A model generated the notes under the pieces. It had not been told where the DNA came from and did no database searches. It was given only the letters and a program-made list of their open reading frames with translations. The translations under genes were made by a program, and so were the position numbers. 64,000 nt of DNA, taken from Apostichopus japonicus (taxonomy: Eukaryota > Echinodermata > Holothuroidea > Aspidochirotida > Stichopodidae). Below are positions 35,701 to 59,723 of this stretch, piece by piece (position 1 is the stretch's first letter; each line of letters begins with the position of its first letter). The stretch spans positions 15,604,310-15,668,309 of the forward strand of contig NC_092575.1 in assembly GCF_037975245.1 (NCBI RefSeq). Reading direction: 5' to 3'.

Positions 35701-38268
35701 TTACGACAAGCCTAATGCGCAATACAGGTTTAAGTGAAAATGTTGCCCCTCGGTAGCTGTTTAACACGGTAATGTAGGCCTACAAGTATTGTTATACATA
35801 TGAATTCGTCCTTCCGTCCGCTCGTGCGGATTTTACGTTACTGGTATTATTTGTCGGCACATATAAATATTTAAAAGGTAGAGTTATCAACGCGAAGTTA
35901 TATAGCATTATTAGAAATAGATGGCAAAAACTTTGTTTGACCCCATGGTAACACCAACAAGTGGATATAGGAAGGTAAAATATATTACTAAATATGATAG
36001 TGATATATACTAAATATGATATGATGATCCGCCCCCCCAGTGAAAAATATGGGGGGCGGAAGTATCATTCCGCCTCCCCCCCCCCCCGCTCCGCGAGTCA
36101 GAAAACTCCTTTTTCATTTCCAAATGAGAAAAAAATCTCATTTGGAGCACCAAATTGCATCTATAAGGCCAGGTGAAAATGCAAAATTATTTACAAAATG
36201 GATTGGGTGTTGAAGTGTGCTATATTGCACCAAATTGCATCTGAGGCGACATGGAAATGCAAAAAAACACCCCCTCCCCTTAGACCCCTCCCCCATGCCG
36301 GCCATCGGTCTTCAGCCCCCCACTCAAAAGTACCTTCCTACGCCACTGCATGGAATGCTACTAATTAGTCTACCACACTGAAAACCACAATACAGTGAGT
36401 TATCCTTGGATATATGGAGTACACTGTACATGATGAAATATGACCTTTCATTTAACTACTGGTCACCATTGAATGTTTACAACAAACAACACAATTAATA
36501 ATAAGTATATCATCTACTAACTTGTACCACGGTAACTGGCAATGTTCCTTTCGAAATGTAAATGGTGTTTTATGTTAGCTCCCTCGACATGGATTCTGGC
36601 ATTTGCAACTTTGGATACGATTAAACAATGGAAGGCAGTACTACAGACCTTTGCCTATAGCAGGTCCTACTAAATTCAAATATAGAGTAAATGATAGAAT
36701 GGTGCGGTAGTATAGGTTTATTGACTATCAGTGAGTTGATGTTAATATTCGAAACCCATTCTTTTAATTCTTCTGAATGACTTTGCATATTCGTTGTCAC
36801 GAAACTATAGAATGACACATATTATATATATCGTATGATTGCTGGAAGGTTTCTTTAACTAGTAAGCAGTAGGCAAGGGTTTAACATAAGTTTTTTTCTG
36901 ACTTAGCTAAAACTACATTTTTTTTTAAATCATTCTGACATATGCAGTCATATGCGTTAAGGAGTACATATTATTATGAGGCTTATTTATGCTACACTTC
37001 GCAATTGTTAGTGTACAAAGCACTAAACATGAGGTTGCCTGACGTCGATGCTACCTTACTGCACTATTAGTATCTGTGAAGGTATATGCCCTAACGAGCT
37101 GAGCAGACGGAAATCACGCACATGCGCATTAGAAAATCTGAACTGGCTTATTAAAAACCACCACTACTTTATGGTTTCCCCTCAATGAACATGTCCCAAT
37201 ACCACTTTGAAGTGTTCCCCACTTTCGCTGATCATATATACCAAGTGATGAATGTATTTAAACAAAGACGAAAACTTTCCCTTGGATGAATAGAAACGCA
37301 AAATCAGGTATGTTTATTCCCATTACCGACAGATCAAATCAAGTAAAATCAATGACGAATAGAAAAAAAGAAAGCATAGATGGTTGATTGAAAAATAATT
37401 CTCGTTTATTAATTTAGAAAGACACTATAAAATGAAATGGTTGCTCGTTCGTTTGGTATAATCATACAAAACTATGTACAATGAGGTGCATAATTGACAA
37501 AAGATGACAAAAGAGTAGTAAAACGAATTAAATAACAGACATTTCAAAAACGAAATAATTACATCTTTAAATTATTTGCATAATAAGGATTTTAAATTAA
37601 ATTTATCCTGAATTAATTCTTCCTTCTTTTGCTCATAAACTGTTAAGAAATTGCTTTTGTATAAAGTACAAGAAATAATCAGATTTTACCAGTTTATGTT
37701 TAAAATAAATTTTCTTTTAACATTTTTAACAACTATCTTTTGTTTCTTATTATAAACCTAGCAAATGAAAAAAATTTTTTTTATCAATTTCGAACATAAA
37801 ACCGCAAACGATTTTGCTAGTCATCAAGAAAATGTTAGTTTACCACAGTACTGCATCTCTTCAGGTGCAAGTATCATTGAATGCGTTTAATGAGATGGTT
37901 TGACAATTTAATTGTTTCGCTGACCCTCCCCCCTCCCCAACCATGTAGCCCCTTTGCTCTTACGAAAACACCGCCCATCCTATAAAGACTTTTGGGACCC
38001 CACGTGGCTCCGAGGAGCTTAGGCTGAAACGGATGAATTTATGGGAAATATCAAACTACTTATTTTAAAGTCATAATCTGATTTTGATAGGTTCCATAGT
38101 TATATAGGCAATGACCTATGGATTGTTATACATAATGTAGTTCAGCATTGCTTTCAGCAAAAAGTGAAGCATTGCTTTATCTCATATTTTGTGTTAGCTC
38201 GCTCTTTTTAAAAAAATATATATTTTCATCGTTGAAAATTGAGCCATTCGTACCATTAAATTACGCCT
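32706..38268. other. intergenic region between the palindrome and MMP body A
   Basis: Bases from about 32730 to 33690 match 48690-50450, and bases from about 37925 match from about 50500. The 4.2 kb between (33690-37925) is absent from the second flank. It has a 10-bp tandem repeat (GGTACACA, near 32915), poly-G and poly-C runs, and an inverted hAT-like MITE, but no exon that I can support. Confidence 0.6.
36029..36345 (-). mobile_element. hAT-like MITE, inverted copy
   Basis: Reverse-complement homologue of 13494-13792, ending CCTTCCTACGCCACTG. The other end is rearranged within C/G runs, so its boundary is approximate. Confidence 0.55.
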
Positions 38269-38280
38269 TTATTTTTTATT
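38268..38280 (-). promoter_or_regulatory. polyadenylation signals of MMP body A
   Basis: Two AATAAA hexamers on the minus strand (38275-38280 and 38268-38273), about 90 bases beyond the stop codon. They are conserved after gene B. Confidence 0.6.
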
Positions 38281-38365
38281 TCTACTAAATGTCCAACCCA
38301 GAAATGAATGAATAAAATATATATAAATAATGCACATCAGGATTTTTTTAGCCCGTGTGTAAACT

Positions 38366-43785
<5,420 letters not shown>

Positions 43786-43999
43786 CTGTAAAAGTGAAGA
43801 AATATCAGGTTACGTGAATCATTTCACCGGATACACCACATCCCCCCACCCCATCCCAACCCCGTTCGGTAGAAAACTGGATACTTGTTTTGTAGAACAG
43901 ATATTAAAAGAATGAATAACATACTCATGGAGCTAACATATGGTGAAAGCCTATATACACATTTCTAATACAAAGGGTCCCCCAAGAACTGCGTTCTCG

Positions 44000-45216
44000 G
44001 GAGGCGTGTATGAGAAAAATATGAAACTATTCTGGCGGTATTGATATTAAAACAATAGTGTGCAGTGCAACGTTTTGGGGTTTTAGTCAACCATGTTGTA
44101 TTTAAATCATCTTGGTAGAAATTTGTGAAGTACCTATGAAATAATAATATCAATTGAAAGTCACCTTAATTATGAAAATGGGGTAAGTTCACATAGGAAT
44201 GAAAAGATATCGGGATGGAAATAATGAACTTTTTACTTCATAAGTTAAAAAGTCTAGTCGTTATTGATTGTCACTATATCTAACCCTTAGTATCTTAGCT
44301 CACTTCACTTTTAGCGATTGATATATCTTTTCATAGTTCTTTACAGATGTCCTGACATATAGATAGTAAAATAGTAAAATTTCATGGTAATAAATACTTG
44401 AATCAAGTTTCTCTTTTGTTTAAAATGTGAAAATGATATCGAAAAGCTGGCCAAAAAAAATTCTGTCTGTAGTGGGATTTGCTATTTTAATAGCTTTCGA
44501 AATATTAGGTGAATAGAATAACACAACAAGTATAAGGACTACGTGTATATTACACATATGTTATATACTGAAAAGAACATACACAGCAGAACCTTACGTG
44601 TCTTTAAACTGAAATAGCAACCAAACACGCATTTTCATCTTTAATTGCCATGTCTTATATGCTTAATTAGTCTTGCCCTTTGACTTTTGTACGACAAGTA
44701 TATGCAACAACATTTAACTAAACCAATCAGTAGAATATCTTTGTCTTACAATAACTATGAATGAATGGAGGTATGAATGGAAGAAGGATTATTAGGGCTC
44801 CCATTGTTTCATAACACAAAACGTTAATGACTCCGAGCTTTTACACAAATGAAACACTACTCAGCAATCGCTATGAGAAATTCAAGAGTGCAGGACTTAA
44901 CAAACCACAGAATAATTATATACATCAATTATTTAATTTCCATTCCAATTGACAAGCAGGAAAGTATATAACGGTAGGTAATTTTGGAACAGCGTTCGTT
45001 AGTTTTAACGTCCGTTAACCAACCACGTGTCTAAATAAGGTAATATATAGTTCTTTCCAAAGAGAACGGAATCGTTAGTCGGTTAAGTAGAAAGCAAAAT
45101 TGAAAAAAATAATAATAATTGGGAATAGGAAAAAAATAAGGTGTTACTTTATTTTGATTAATATAGCCTACGGTGTGTATTAAGTCGCTATAGAGTTGTT
45201 ACAAACTAGAGGCACA
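44000..45216. repeat. segmental duplication, unit 2 (MMP A intron 1 only)
   Basis: Matches 16405-17636 and 56055-57305 and then stops at the (TA)n tract just before where exon 1 should come. It is more diverged than the other two copies (for example it lacks about 25 bases near 44860). Confidence 0.9.
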
Positions 45217-45219
45217 ATG

Positions 45220-45266
<47 letters not shown>
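45217..45266. repeat. (TA)n at the Penelope-like insertion point
   Basis: The TA tract of intron 1. Foreign sequence starts immediately after it. Confidence 0.95.
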
Positions 45267-45271
<5 letters not shown>

Positions 45272-45300
45272 ATACTAGATGAGACTAGTGGAACACTAGT

Positions 45301-45346
45301 AGTTGTAACTCGGAGTTTCACGCTTTGTAGCGATCTTCAGACAACT
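45301..45346 (-). ncRNA. hammerhead-like ribozyme (type I fold)
   Basis: On the minus strand: stem I AGUUGU (45341-45346), core CUGAAGA (45334-45340), stem II CGCU/AGCG with an ACAA loop, core GAAA, stem III ACU/AGU with a CCG loop, cleavage triplet GUU (45307-45309), and stem I return ACAACU (45301-45306) pairing perfectly with AGUUGU. The short stem III agrees with ribozymes reported in Penelope-like elements. One weak point is a U-U mismatch at the base of stem II where a G-C pair is usual. Predicted by eye only. Confidence 0.6.
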
Positions 45347-45357
45347 GGTAGCTTCAA

Positions 45358-45725
45358 ACGATACGATACGATACACCTCGTGTTCTGCTTCCACCCGAAG
45401 GTGCTTCAGCAAACTAAGGAAATCCTTAGTCGGTAATTATTGAGGCTCCATGTTTTTTTGTGCGTGGAAGGACACCGGCGAATTTCGCCTTCTCTTTTCG
45501 AATAGTGCCCTGAAGTAACGAGGCAGGGGTGTGTAGTCCTGCTCCCGGGACCGCAATTTAACGTCCCCTCCGAAGGACGTGAGTACCGCTTTCCACGTGT
45601 AGCCACTTTCCTACCACGAGAAAGGAGCGGGGTGAAAATTGGTGTCAGTGTCGACACCGAGGTTTGAACCAGGGACCTCAGGTACTGCAGACGTGCACTC
45701 TCCCGTTCTGCCACCTCACCGCTCT
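45358..45725 (-). mobile_element. tRNA-derived SINE inserted in the Penelope-like element
   Basis: Flanked by perfect 14-bp target duplications ACTGGTAGCTTCAA (45344-45357 and 45726-45739). The minus strand starts with a tRNA-like head: A box GGTGGCAGAACGGGAG and B box CTGGTTCAAACC. A conserved-looking central body (GGGGACGTTAAATTGCGGTCC) follows, and it ends in a (ATCGT)n tail. It is about 368 bp and a different family from the tRNA-like units at 1-10 kb. It landed right next to stem I of the ribozyme. Confidence 0.85.
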
Positions 45726-45796
45726 ACTGGTAGCTTCAAGTTATGCTCCATGAATATATAGGATCCTCGTCGGGATTACCGGGGATTATGCGGTAG

Positions 45797-46761
45797 TTGG
45801 TGTATTGTTCTGCCTGGGTATTCTCTTTCGCGTCCGTTCTGTTTGTGGGTTTGTAAGACTTTCTTCGGTGTTCGGCTGTTGGTGTATTCTCTTTTGCGTC
45901 CGATCTGTTGTTGGGGTTTTTTGCCTTCCTTCGGTGCTCGCTCCTTAGTTGTGTGTGGTTCTCTTGACGGTGTTTGGTGGTTGGACTGGAGTTGTATATG
46001 TAGAACTTGTTTTCGTGGCGACACTTCGATATGAGCTCTGGGCGTTTGTTCAGGAGGGTCCGTTTGTCTGTGTTGATAATGATGAGTTTTTCAGTGAGGC
46101 AGAGGTTGCACCGCTTCGACTCGTTGCTGTAGGCTTTGGCTCTGCTGGCGATCGACCAATTGATAGTGAATGGCTGGTTGTTCTGTTTCAGCTGCCAGAT
46201 GTGCTTCGAGAGTTGCGTTGCGTTTTGGTGTTTTTCGTGGTTGAGCGACATCTTGTGGTTACCGTATCTTTGGTGTATTGTTCTGCCTGGGTATTCTCTT
46301 TCGCGTCCGTTCTGTTTGTGGGTTTGTAAGACTTTCTTCGGTGTTCGGCTGTTGGTGTATTCTCTTTTGCGTCCGATCTGTTGTTGGGGTTTTTTGCCTT
46401 CCTTCGGTGCTCGCTCCTTAGTTGTGTGTGGTTCTCTTGACGGTGTTTGGTGGTTGGACTGGAGTTGTATATATATGTATATATATATATGTAGAACTTG
46501 TTTTCGTGGCGACACTTCGATATGAGCTCTGGGCGTTTGTTCAGGAGGGTCCGTTTGTCTGTGTTGATAATGATGAGTTTTTCAGTGAGGCAGAGGTTGC
46601 ACCGCTTCGACTCGTTGCTGTAGGCTTTGGCTCTGCTGGCGATCGACCAATTGATAGTGAATGGCTGGTTGTTCTGTTTCAGCTGCCAGATGTGCTTCGA
46701 GAGTTCCGTTGCGTTTTGGTGTTTTTCGTGGTTGAGCGACATCTTGTGGTTACCGTATCTG
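45797..46761 (-). repeat. tandem duplication of the GIY-YIG 3' coding end
   Basis: Unit 45797-46269 (473 bp) recurs as 46270-46761, which carries about 19 extra bases of (TA)n near 46467-46490. The repeated part encodes the C-terminal half of the endonuclease and its 3' extension. Confidence 0.9.
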
Positions 46762-46865
46762 AGCTTGAAGGGGGGTTCTGTTAGGCCGATGTATGTCTTG
46801 TTGTTGGTGTTGTCGGTGGTTTTCACTTCACTTGTATATGATGTTAGATGCCTGGCAGTTTCCAT
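46188..46865 (-). pseudogene. GIY-YIG endonuclease part of the Penelope-like element (frameshifted)
   Basis: Encodes KTYIGL with downstream NHK...SKHIWQLK, the block CNLCLTEKLIIINTDKRTLL and SKCRHENKF, typical of the endonuclease that follows the reverse transcriptase in these elements. It is one frame off from the reverse transcriptase, which stops at NIIYK, so an intact element would have had a continuous frame. A TA expansion replaces the normal end with an Ile/Tyr run. A further partial copy of the domain lies at 45797-46269. Confidence 0.8.
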
Positions 46866-48163
46866 TTAGTGGGCATGTGTCCTTTTTTCGGCAGTTGCAG
46901 GCTTCCTTTTCTTTCGATGTGTGGGTGGCTGCTATACGTTTGTTGTGTCCTTTGATGATGCTGGCGATGTTGGGCATGCAACTGTAGCTGACTTTCACGG
47001 TGTTTCTGTTGAAAATCTTGTGTAGTTTCGATGTCTTCGGGAAGTGTTTGTTGATAAGTTTCAGGAATGTGCCTCCTATGTTCGTGGCTACGTTGCTGCT
47101 AAAAGGTGGGTTGAACCAGATGATGTTGCGCTTTCTGTTTCGGTTGTTCTTGGTAGGTTGGTGGGCGATGTATGAGAGACCCTCGGTGTAATTACTTAAC
47201 TTGAGTGCTTCCTCGTAGGCTGGTGCGGCTTTCTTAAAGATCACCTCGTCGTGGGAGATGGCGGAGATACGTCTGCTGATTGAGGCTGGCAGGGACCTGA
47301 TGATGTTAGGTGGGTGGTTGGAATTCCTGTGGATGTACACTGGGTGGTCGTTGGGCTTCCTGTAAGGGTAGTGTTTTCCGGTGTTGAGGTTGAATGTTAC
47401 GTCGAGGAAGTTGGTGATCTTCAGGTTGCAATCGATGGTGATGTTGAGCCCCAGTTCTTTGAATAAGCTGATCATGTGTTTTCTTATCCGGTCTGCTTTA
47501 CTTCCGTTGGTGTTTTTGAAGGCTGCTAGGCCGTCGTCCCTGTATAGCCCGATGTATTCCTTCCCATATTCTCTTGCTAGTGTGTTTAGGATGTAGAGTC
47601 CTACAAGCTCGCATACCTCGGCCCCATCGTAGCTGCCCATTGTGACATCAAAGAGGTCGTTGTGTCCTTTCTTCATCCAGGGTGTGCCGTTGTCGAAAAG
47701 GAGTGACTTCCTGGAGTGCATTATGATTTGTACGTCTTGGTTGGAGATGTGGGTGTGATCCTTAGCCATGGTTAAGGCCTTTTCCAGTAGGCTTCTTGTT
47801 ATGGAGGGGTAGAATTCAACGATGTCGAAGCTGATGAAGGTGTATTTCTCTTTGTCTTGAATGTTCTTGAACCATTCGATGACGGATGACGTGTTTCTCC
47901 ATTGGTTAACATTCGTGGCGATTCTTATGGCGTTGTTTATTCTGTCTAGGATAGCCTTGCTGATGAGACCTGTTTCGCTCTTTGCCGGGTTGATGAGCCT
48001 GCATGGTAGGTTGTTCTCAAAGTTGTCCTTGTGGTCTTTCAGGGTGATGAAAGCTTGCTTGGTGGCCATCGATTCCATGCGGTTGTCGATCCCTAGTTTC
48101 TCGGCGATAGTTCTGGCTTCGGCGTTGATTCTGTTGACAGGAGCCATGGAGGTCGTCTGGTAG
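46828..48163 (-). pseudogene. reverse transcriptase part of the Penelope-like element (5'-truncated)
   Basis: The open frame shows FITLKDHK and PCRLINPAKSETG (finger motifs), FISFDIVEFYPSI (motif A, catalytic Asp), MGSYDGAEVCELV (motif B) and YRDDG (motif C), then TNFLDVTFNL. A CxC...C...C cluster (CNCRKKDTCPLNGNC) precedes the GIY-YIG part. The first eight codons of the frame derive from host DNA, so the N-terminal part of the element is missing. Family members encode one fused protein that primes reverse transcription at nicks or telomere-like ends. Confidence 0.9.
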
Positions 48164-50925
48164 TTCTCTTTTCTCCTTAAAGACAAAGGAAATAATGAGG
48201 AAATAAACAGAAAACACGCCTACTCTTGAAATGGAGAATAATGGATGCAGTTAGGCTATACTATTAATTCGACTTTACACTATATCTGAAAACGATTGTC
48301 AAGTTCCGTGTGGAGTAGTTTAAAAATTAATATTTTCCTTGTCCGAAAGAACAAAGGAAAGGAACAAAAAATGAACAGCTACTCCCTCTCCTCCCCATCC
48401 CCTCCTCCTCCCTACCCCACCCCTTCCTCCTCCTTCCCTACCCATCCTCCCCTCCTCCTCCCCCAAACCTCCCCAGTCCTCATCCCCTACCTTCCTCCTC
48501 CCCCACCCCCTTCTTCGTGGAAGGTACTATAAAAGGGAGCATTCATTTAAATATAGTACTCGAGTCGAGACACTTTATGACCGTCTTATATTACAATGGT
48601 TTATCAAGTCTAAATTCCCTAAAGAACAAAGGAAAAGAGGAACAAATAAATAAACGCATGCCCCTCGTCACACCCCTCCCCTCCCCCCTATTTTCCGGAG
48701 GGAGAAGGGAGTTTAGCGTAGTTTCGATCATAGATCACATGCACTGTACATAACATATAACATAGCATAACAGGGTTGTACTCAACTCAGTTATTGTATC
48801 CCTCCTGGACATTATATCTTGGTAACGTTACGAATATCCTTCTTATGTAATACTCGGGAAAGGGGGGAGATTACACTGGTACACAGGTACAGCAACCACC
48901 AGGGGCGTAGCGAAGGGGTTTTTGTTGGGGGGTGTGGAGAATTTGATTTGCCGACGGATTTGGAAGTGGTGACTGAAATGGGGGAGGGGTCTAAGGGGAG
49001 GGGGTGTCCCCCTCCCCTTTGGAAAATTTTTAGTTTTGAAACGTCGTTAGATGCAATCTGGTGTATATTTTAAGTCAAATCTGATTTGCCGACGGATCTG
49101 GAATTGGTGGCTGAAATGGGGGAGGGGTCTAAGGGGAGGGGGTCTACCCCTCTCCTTTGGAAAATTTTTAGTTTTGAAACGTCGTTAGATGCAACTGGTG
49201 CATATTTTAAGTCCATGTGGAGTAGTTTAAAAATTACCCCTAAAAATTGCCCCTACCCCCTCCCCCTTATTTTCCGAAGGGAGTTTAGCGTAGTTTCGAT
49301 CATAGATCACATGCACTGTACATAACATAACATAACAGGGTTTTACACCACTCAGTTATTGTATCCCTCCTGGACATTATATCTTGGTAACGTTACGAAT
49401 ATCCTTCTTATGTAATACTCGGGAAAGGGGGGGGGGGTTACACTGGTACACAGGTACACAGGTACAGCAACCACACAAACACGATGTTACCTGTATAAAA
49501 TGAACCCAACTAAATGTCAAAACGTGAGGGACACGATGTATTTATCCTCTTCCGTTTTCGTTAGAAATCTCATAAAAAGTTTCGTTATTTCTCACAGCAT
49601 CTGTAGGGCAAAGTTCACTATGTGGTAACAAAAATCATGACATCACTTGTATGTATAATACTATAAGGGCAAAAAAATTAATCGATACACCAGAAAGACT
49701 TGATCTGATACCGCCTTTATTTACATGCTCATCAGGTAATACTGGATAATCTTAATACAATAATAACATCAACCATGGCTTAGTTGACATGCAAGAAGAC
49801 ACCTTATTAGTTTACTTGAACAAAACAAGAGAACCAAACACATACGTTCTAAGATAATTACTGGTAGGAAAGGAGATATTTGAAACATTTAAACTTTATT
49901 TCACAATTTATAGAACGACAAATAATTATTATGCGCTTCGCTTGGATTTGTTTACATATTGTTCGTTCTATTAGGCTTTTAAAAAACTATTATGTTTTTC
50001 TTTGGGGTGGGGGGGGTGTAGCATCGTATATGGTGACCTCTACATCTATGTCATGTTTTTAAAAGTGTTTACATTGCCCTTTCAACCTGTGTATTGATGT
50101 CCATTTTACCCACCAACTACCAACCTCTCTATACCATCACCATACAAAGATGCTAATTGCAAATGTAAGCCTATCCATACTTTCGAACAGAATATAAAAT
50201 TATTTAAAACCAAGATCAGGTCTTTGGATTTGTAAACTAACAAAGAAGATTCTCTTAAACGTATTAAAGTGGGTACAATATTATGAAATTGTCTTTATAT
50301 ATAAAAAACTAACGCATTGACGTATTGTTTTCATTTGTCGCTGTGACTTTCTGGAGTCAGTGAAATCATTCCACTTCTATATATGAAACGCTTATCTCAT
50401 TTTATGGTTTAATAAAATGTGTTTATTGGTTATTTGGTCAAATTAGCAAATACTGAGTCAAGTTTCTTTGGGTAAAGTAGTAACAGACTCCCCCCCCCCC
50501 CCCAGCAAACCATGTAGCCCCTTTGCTCTTACGAATACACCGCCCATCCTATAAAGACTTTTGGGACCCCACGTGGCTCCGAGGAGCTTAGGCTGAAACG
50601 GATGAATTTATGGGAAATATCAAACTACTTATTTAAAAGTCATAATCTGATTTTGATAGGTTCCATAGTTCTATAGGCAATGATCTATGGATTGTTATAC
50701 ATAATGTAGTTCAGCATTGCTTTCAGCAAAAAGGCTTTATCTCATATTTTGTGCTAGCTCGCTCTTTTTAAAAAAAAATATTTTTTCATCGTTGAAAATT
50801 GAGCCATTCGTATTATTAAATGACGCCTTTATTTTTTATTTCTACTAAATGTCCAACCCAGAAATGAATGAATAAAATATATATAAATAATGCACATCAG
50901 GATTTTTTTAGCCCGTGTGTATACT
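48164..50925. other. intergenic region between the Penelope-like element and MMP gene B
   Basis: 48164-48290 matches 19868-19985, the left flank of the palindrome, and about 48690 onward matches its right flank, so this copy has no palindrome. Between lies a C-rich tract (48380-48520). A block of about 570 bp (GGGAGTTTAGCGTAG...ATCCTTCTTATGTAATAC) is present twice, at about 48700-48870 and 49268-49435. A GATTTGCCGACGGAT block is also present twice, at about 48947 and 49084. A poly-C run at about 50490 joins directly to the gene-proximal flank. No exon seen. Confidence 0.6.
50828..50840 (-). promoter_or_regulatory. polyadenylation signals of MMP gene B
   Basis: Two AATAAA hexamers on the minus strand about 90 bases past the stop codon, identical to those after body A. 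Confidence 0.6.
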
Positions 50926-57578
<6,653 letters not shown>

Positions 57579-57774
57579 GATGGTGTCTCTTCCAGTTGTT
57601 TGCAGTTCAATTCGTTCTGAAGTATATATTTCACAGCGCGGTACGTCTGGAACCTTAACTGTCAAAGTACCTTAATGAATTCTTTCCCGTTTGTTTGAAA
57701 CCAATCTAACAGCACTTTATTAGTAAGCTTTTGCCAGATAGTAATGTTTTGCTCGACTCCGGGTGATTCTTTCT

Positions 57775-57847
57775 GATCGGGTTCAGAGCGGCGTAGGGTT
57801 TATTTATACTCTTTTGCGTCTGTCTGCGGTCAACCACGCAGTATTGG
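57775..57847 (-). promoter_or_regulatory. core promoter of MMP gene B
   Basis: CCAAT box at 57843-57847, inverted RUNX-type pair TGCGGTCAACCACGCA at 57825-57840, TATA box TATAAATA at 57801-57808 and a likely start near 57775. Motif matches are by eye. Confidence 0.6.
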
Positions 57848-58557
57848 ACTTCTTCAGTATTTGACATACTGCGGAAACTAGGAGGCTATTAGCTGCGTAC
57901 CTAGAATCTCCCTCCCATACTTAGCATGACTGTATAAGGCCAATGGTTTATTTGTTCATGCGTCATTACCTCGCTATATGCGCATGCTTTTCATGGACAC
58001 GAACATTTCCGTTCATACGTTCTCTGAAAACAAACCTCATGTTTTTTGTTTTCTGTAAGTCTAAATGATTAGATCATGATTATTTATATTAATATTAAAT
58101 CCACTGATAAAAGTATTTAGTTTTCTGGGGCTTATTCTAATGCATGTTTAGTTTGTATAAACACCACGATACACACAGAGAAAACACAGTAACTGCAGAT
58201 CTTAAAGTTTTGTACCAAAGTAAAAAACTGGATTGTGCTATAAATCGGTATTTAGGATAACATCAAGAACTGAGGAATGTTCAATTCCAGCAACTCCAGT
58301 TAACACATATCCTCAATTCTTACTGTATCCCTTATAGACCATGCTATCGATTTATCAAATATTTACTGTGGTACAGAACTTTAAGATTTACAGTAGTTAC
58401 TACGGTAATCTCTGTGTAAATCGGTTGGCATATGTGTGTAGGGATGTTTATTTTCATTCTAGTTAGTGGTATATGTTACTTCAGACACTTTGTTTCACAT
58501 ATAGTAAAAACGAGGAGAGGAAAGAGATGCTGGCGAAGAGTTGATAATAAGTTTAGG

Positions 58558-58559
<2 letters not shown>

Positions 58560-58612
<53 letters not shown>
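58560..58612. repeat. (TA)n microsatellite
   Basis: Counterpart of the tract at 18841-18880, extended. Confidence 0.95.
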
Positions 58613-58616
<4 letters not shown>

Positions 58617-59723
58617 ATTTTACTATGTTTCTATTGTTACTTCAGTGCCGAATTCTTACCATAGTTCAGTTATGGCACATTGTTATGTACTAACAACCAT
58701 TTCATTCACAATTGAATGGTTACAAGTTAGTATCGTGGATATGTGTAATTACCTTTAAATTGATGTTCAAATGTGAAACAAAACCCTAAAACAATTCTTA
58801 TTAGATACTTAATTTTAAAGGTTGAAAAGTACTGTATTCAATATATACAAACTACAAATCATCCTTGTTTATTCGGCAACAATTCTTGATACTATAGATG
58901 GACACTACAAATTGATTTGCTGAGAGAATATGAGTGTTTGTCTTTTGCCCGAATTATGTTTCTGTGTTCGATTTTAACATAAGATTTGGAAATATTCAGT
59001 ACTTTTCACAAAACGTGGTTACGTTATATCAATCAATATTTGCAAATTTGCCAGTAGATGACGTTTAACTTATTAACTGAGAACGTTTATGCAAGCTGGC
59101 ATATTTGATGGAACATTCAGCCAAGAATCCGAGAAAAAGTTAAAATTACCTTCAACTTCAGTTTGTCATTTAGGTGTACATGATTGGACTTGAAAAGCTT
59201 GGTCAAAGAAATAAAGTTACCAAAACGAAAATTAGATTTATTAAATGTAAGGGATGGAACGTGCAAATTTTATATTGCTAACCCGTAATTGGAATATTTA
59301 TGAAGTTGACTTGCGCCACCAGTTGGAAATGGAAAATGTAAGTTCCAGCTTCATTCATTTGTCAATTATTTTGTCTTCTGTTTCGTCTTTAAGTAAAAAA
59401 TAATTAATAATACTCATATACCAACTCTTTATAGCGGCCATGGTACAAGAAAATAAGACCAAATAAACCGACACGGCAACCATTCCACCTCCCTTGGAAA
59501 GGAGAGTGGAGTATATATTATAGGGCAATAGCAATCGATTCCCGGCATAATTGATATTTATTGCCCTTTTATACTTAGGAAGTAGTATATCAAGCTTAAA
59601 TTCTCTTTTCTCCTAAAGACAAAGGAAATAATGAGGAAATAAACAGAAAACAAGCCTACTCTTGATATTGAGAATAATGGATGAAGTTAGGCTATACTAA
59701 TAATTCGACTCCACACTACAACG

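Larger units (their letters stand above)
45267..48163 (-). mobile_element. Penelope-like retroelement, 5'-truncated, replacing MMP A exon 1
   Basis: A minus-strand reverse transcriptase frame is followed by a GIY-YIG endonuclease frame, the order of canonical Penelope-like elements. A hammerhead-like ribozyme lies near the 3' end, another known trait of that group. The 5' edge (about 48163) abuts host sequence equivalent to 19868 in unit 1, and the 3' edge abuts the intron 1 (TA)n. The roughly 2.2 kb of host DNA between those points in unit 1, including exon 1 and the promoter, is missing here. Coding is broken by a frameshift and a tandem duplication, so the copy is dead. Confidence 0.85.

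Noticed and set aside
45736-46515. 259-residue frame as an independent gene
   Set aside because: It is a read-through of the duplicated GIY-YIG 3' end of the Penelope-like element.
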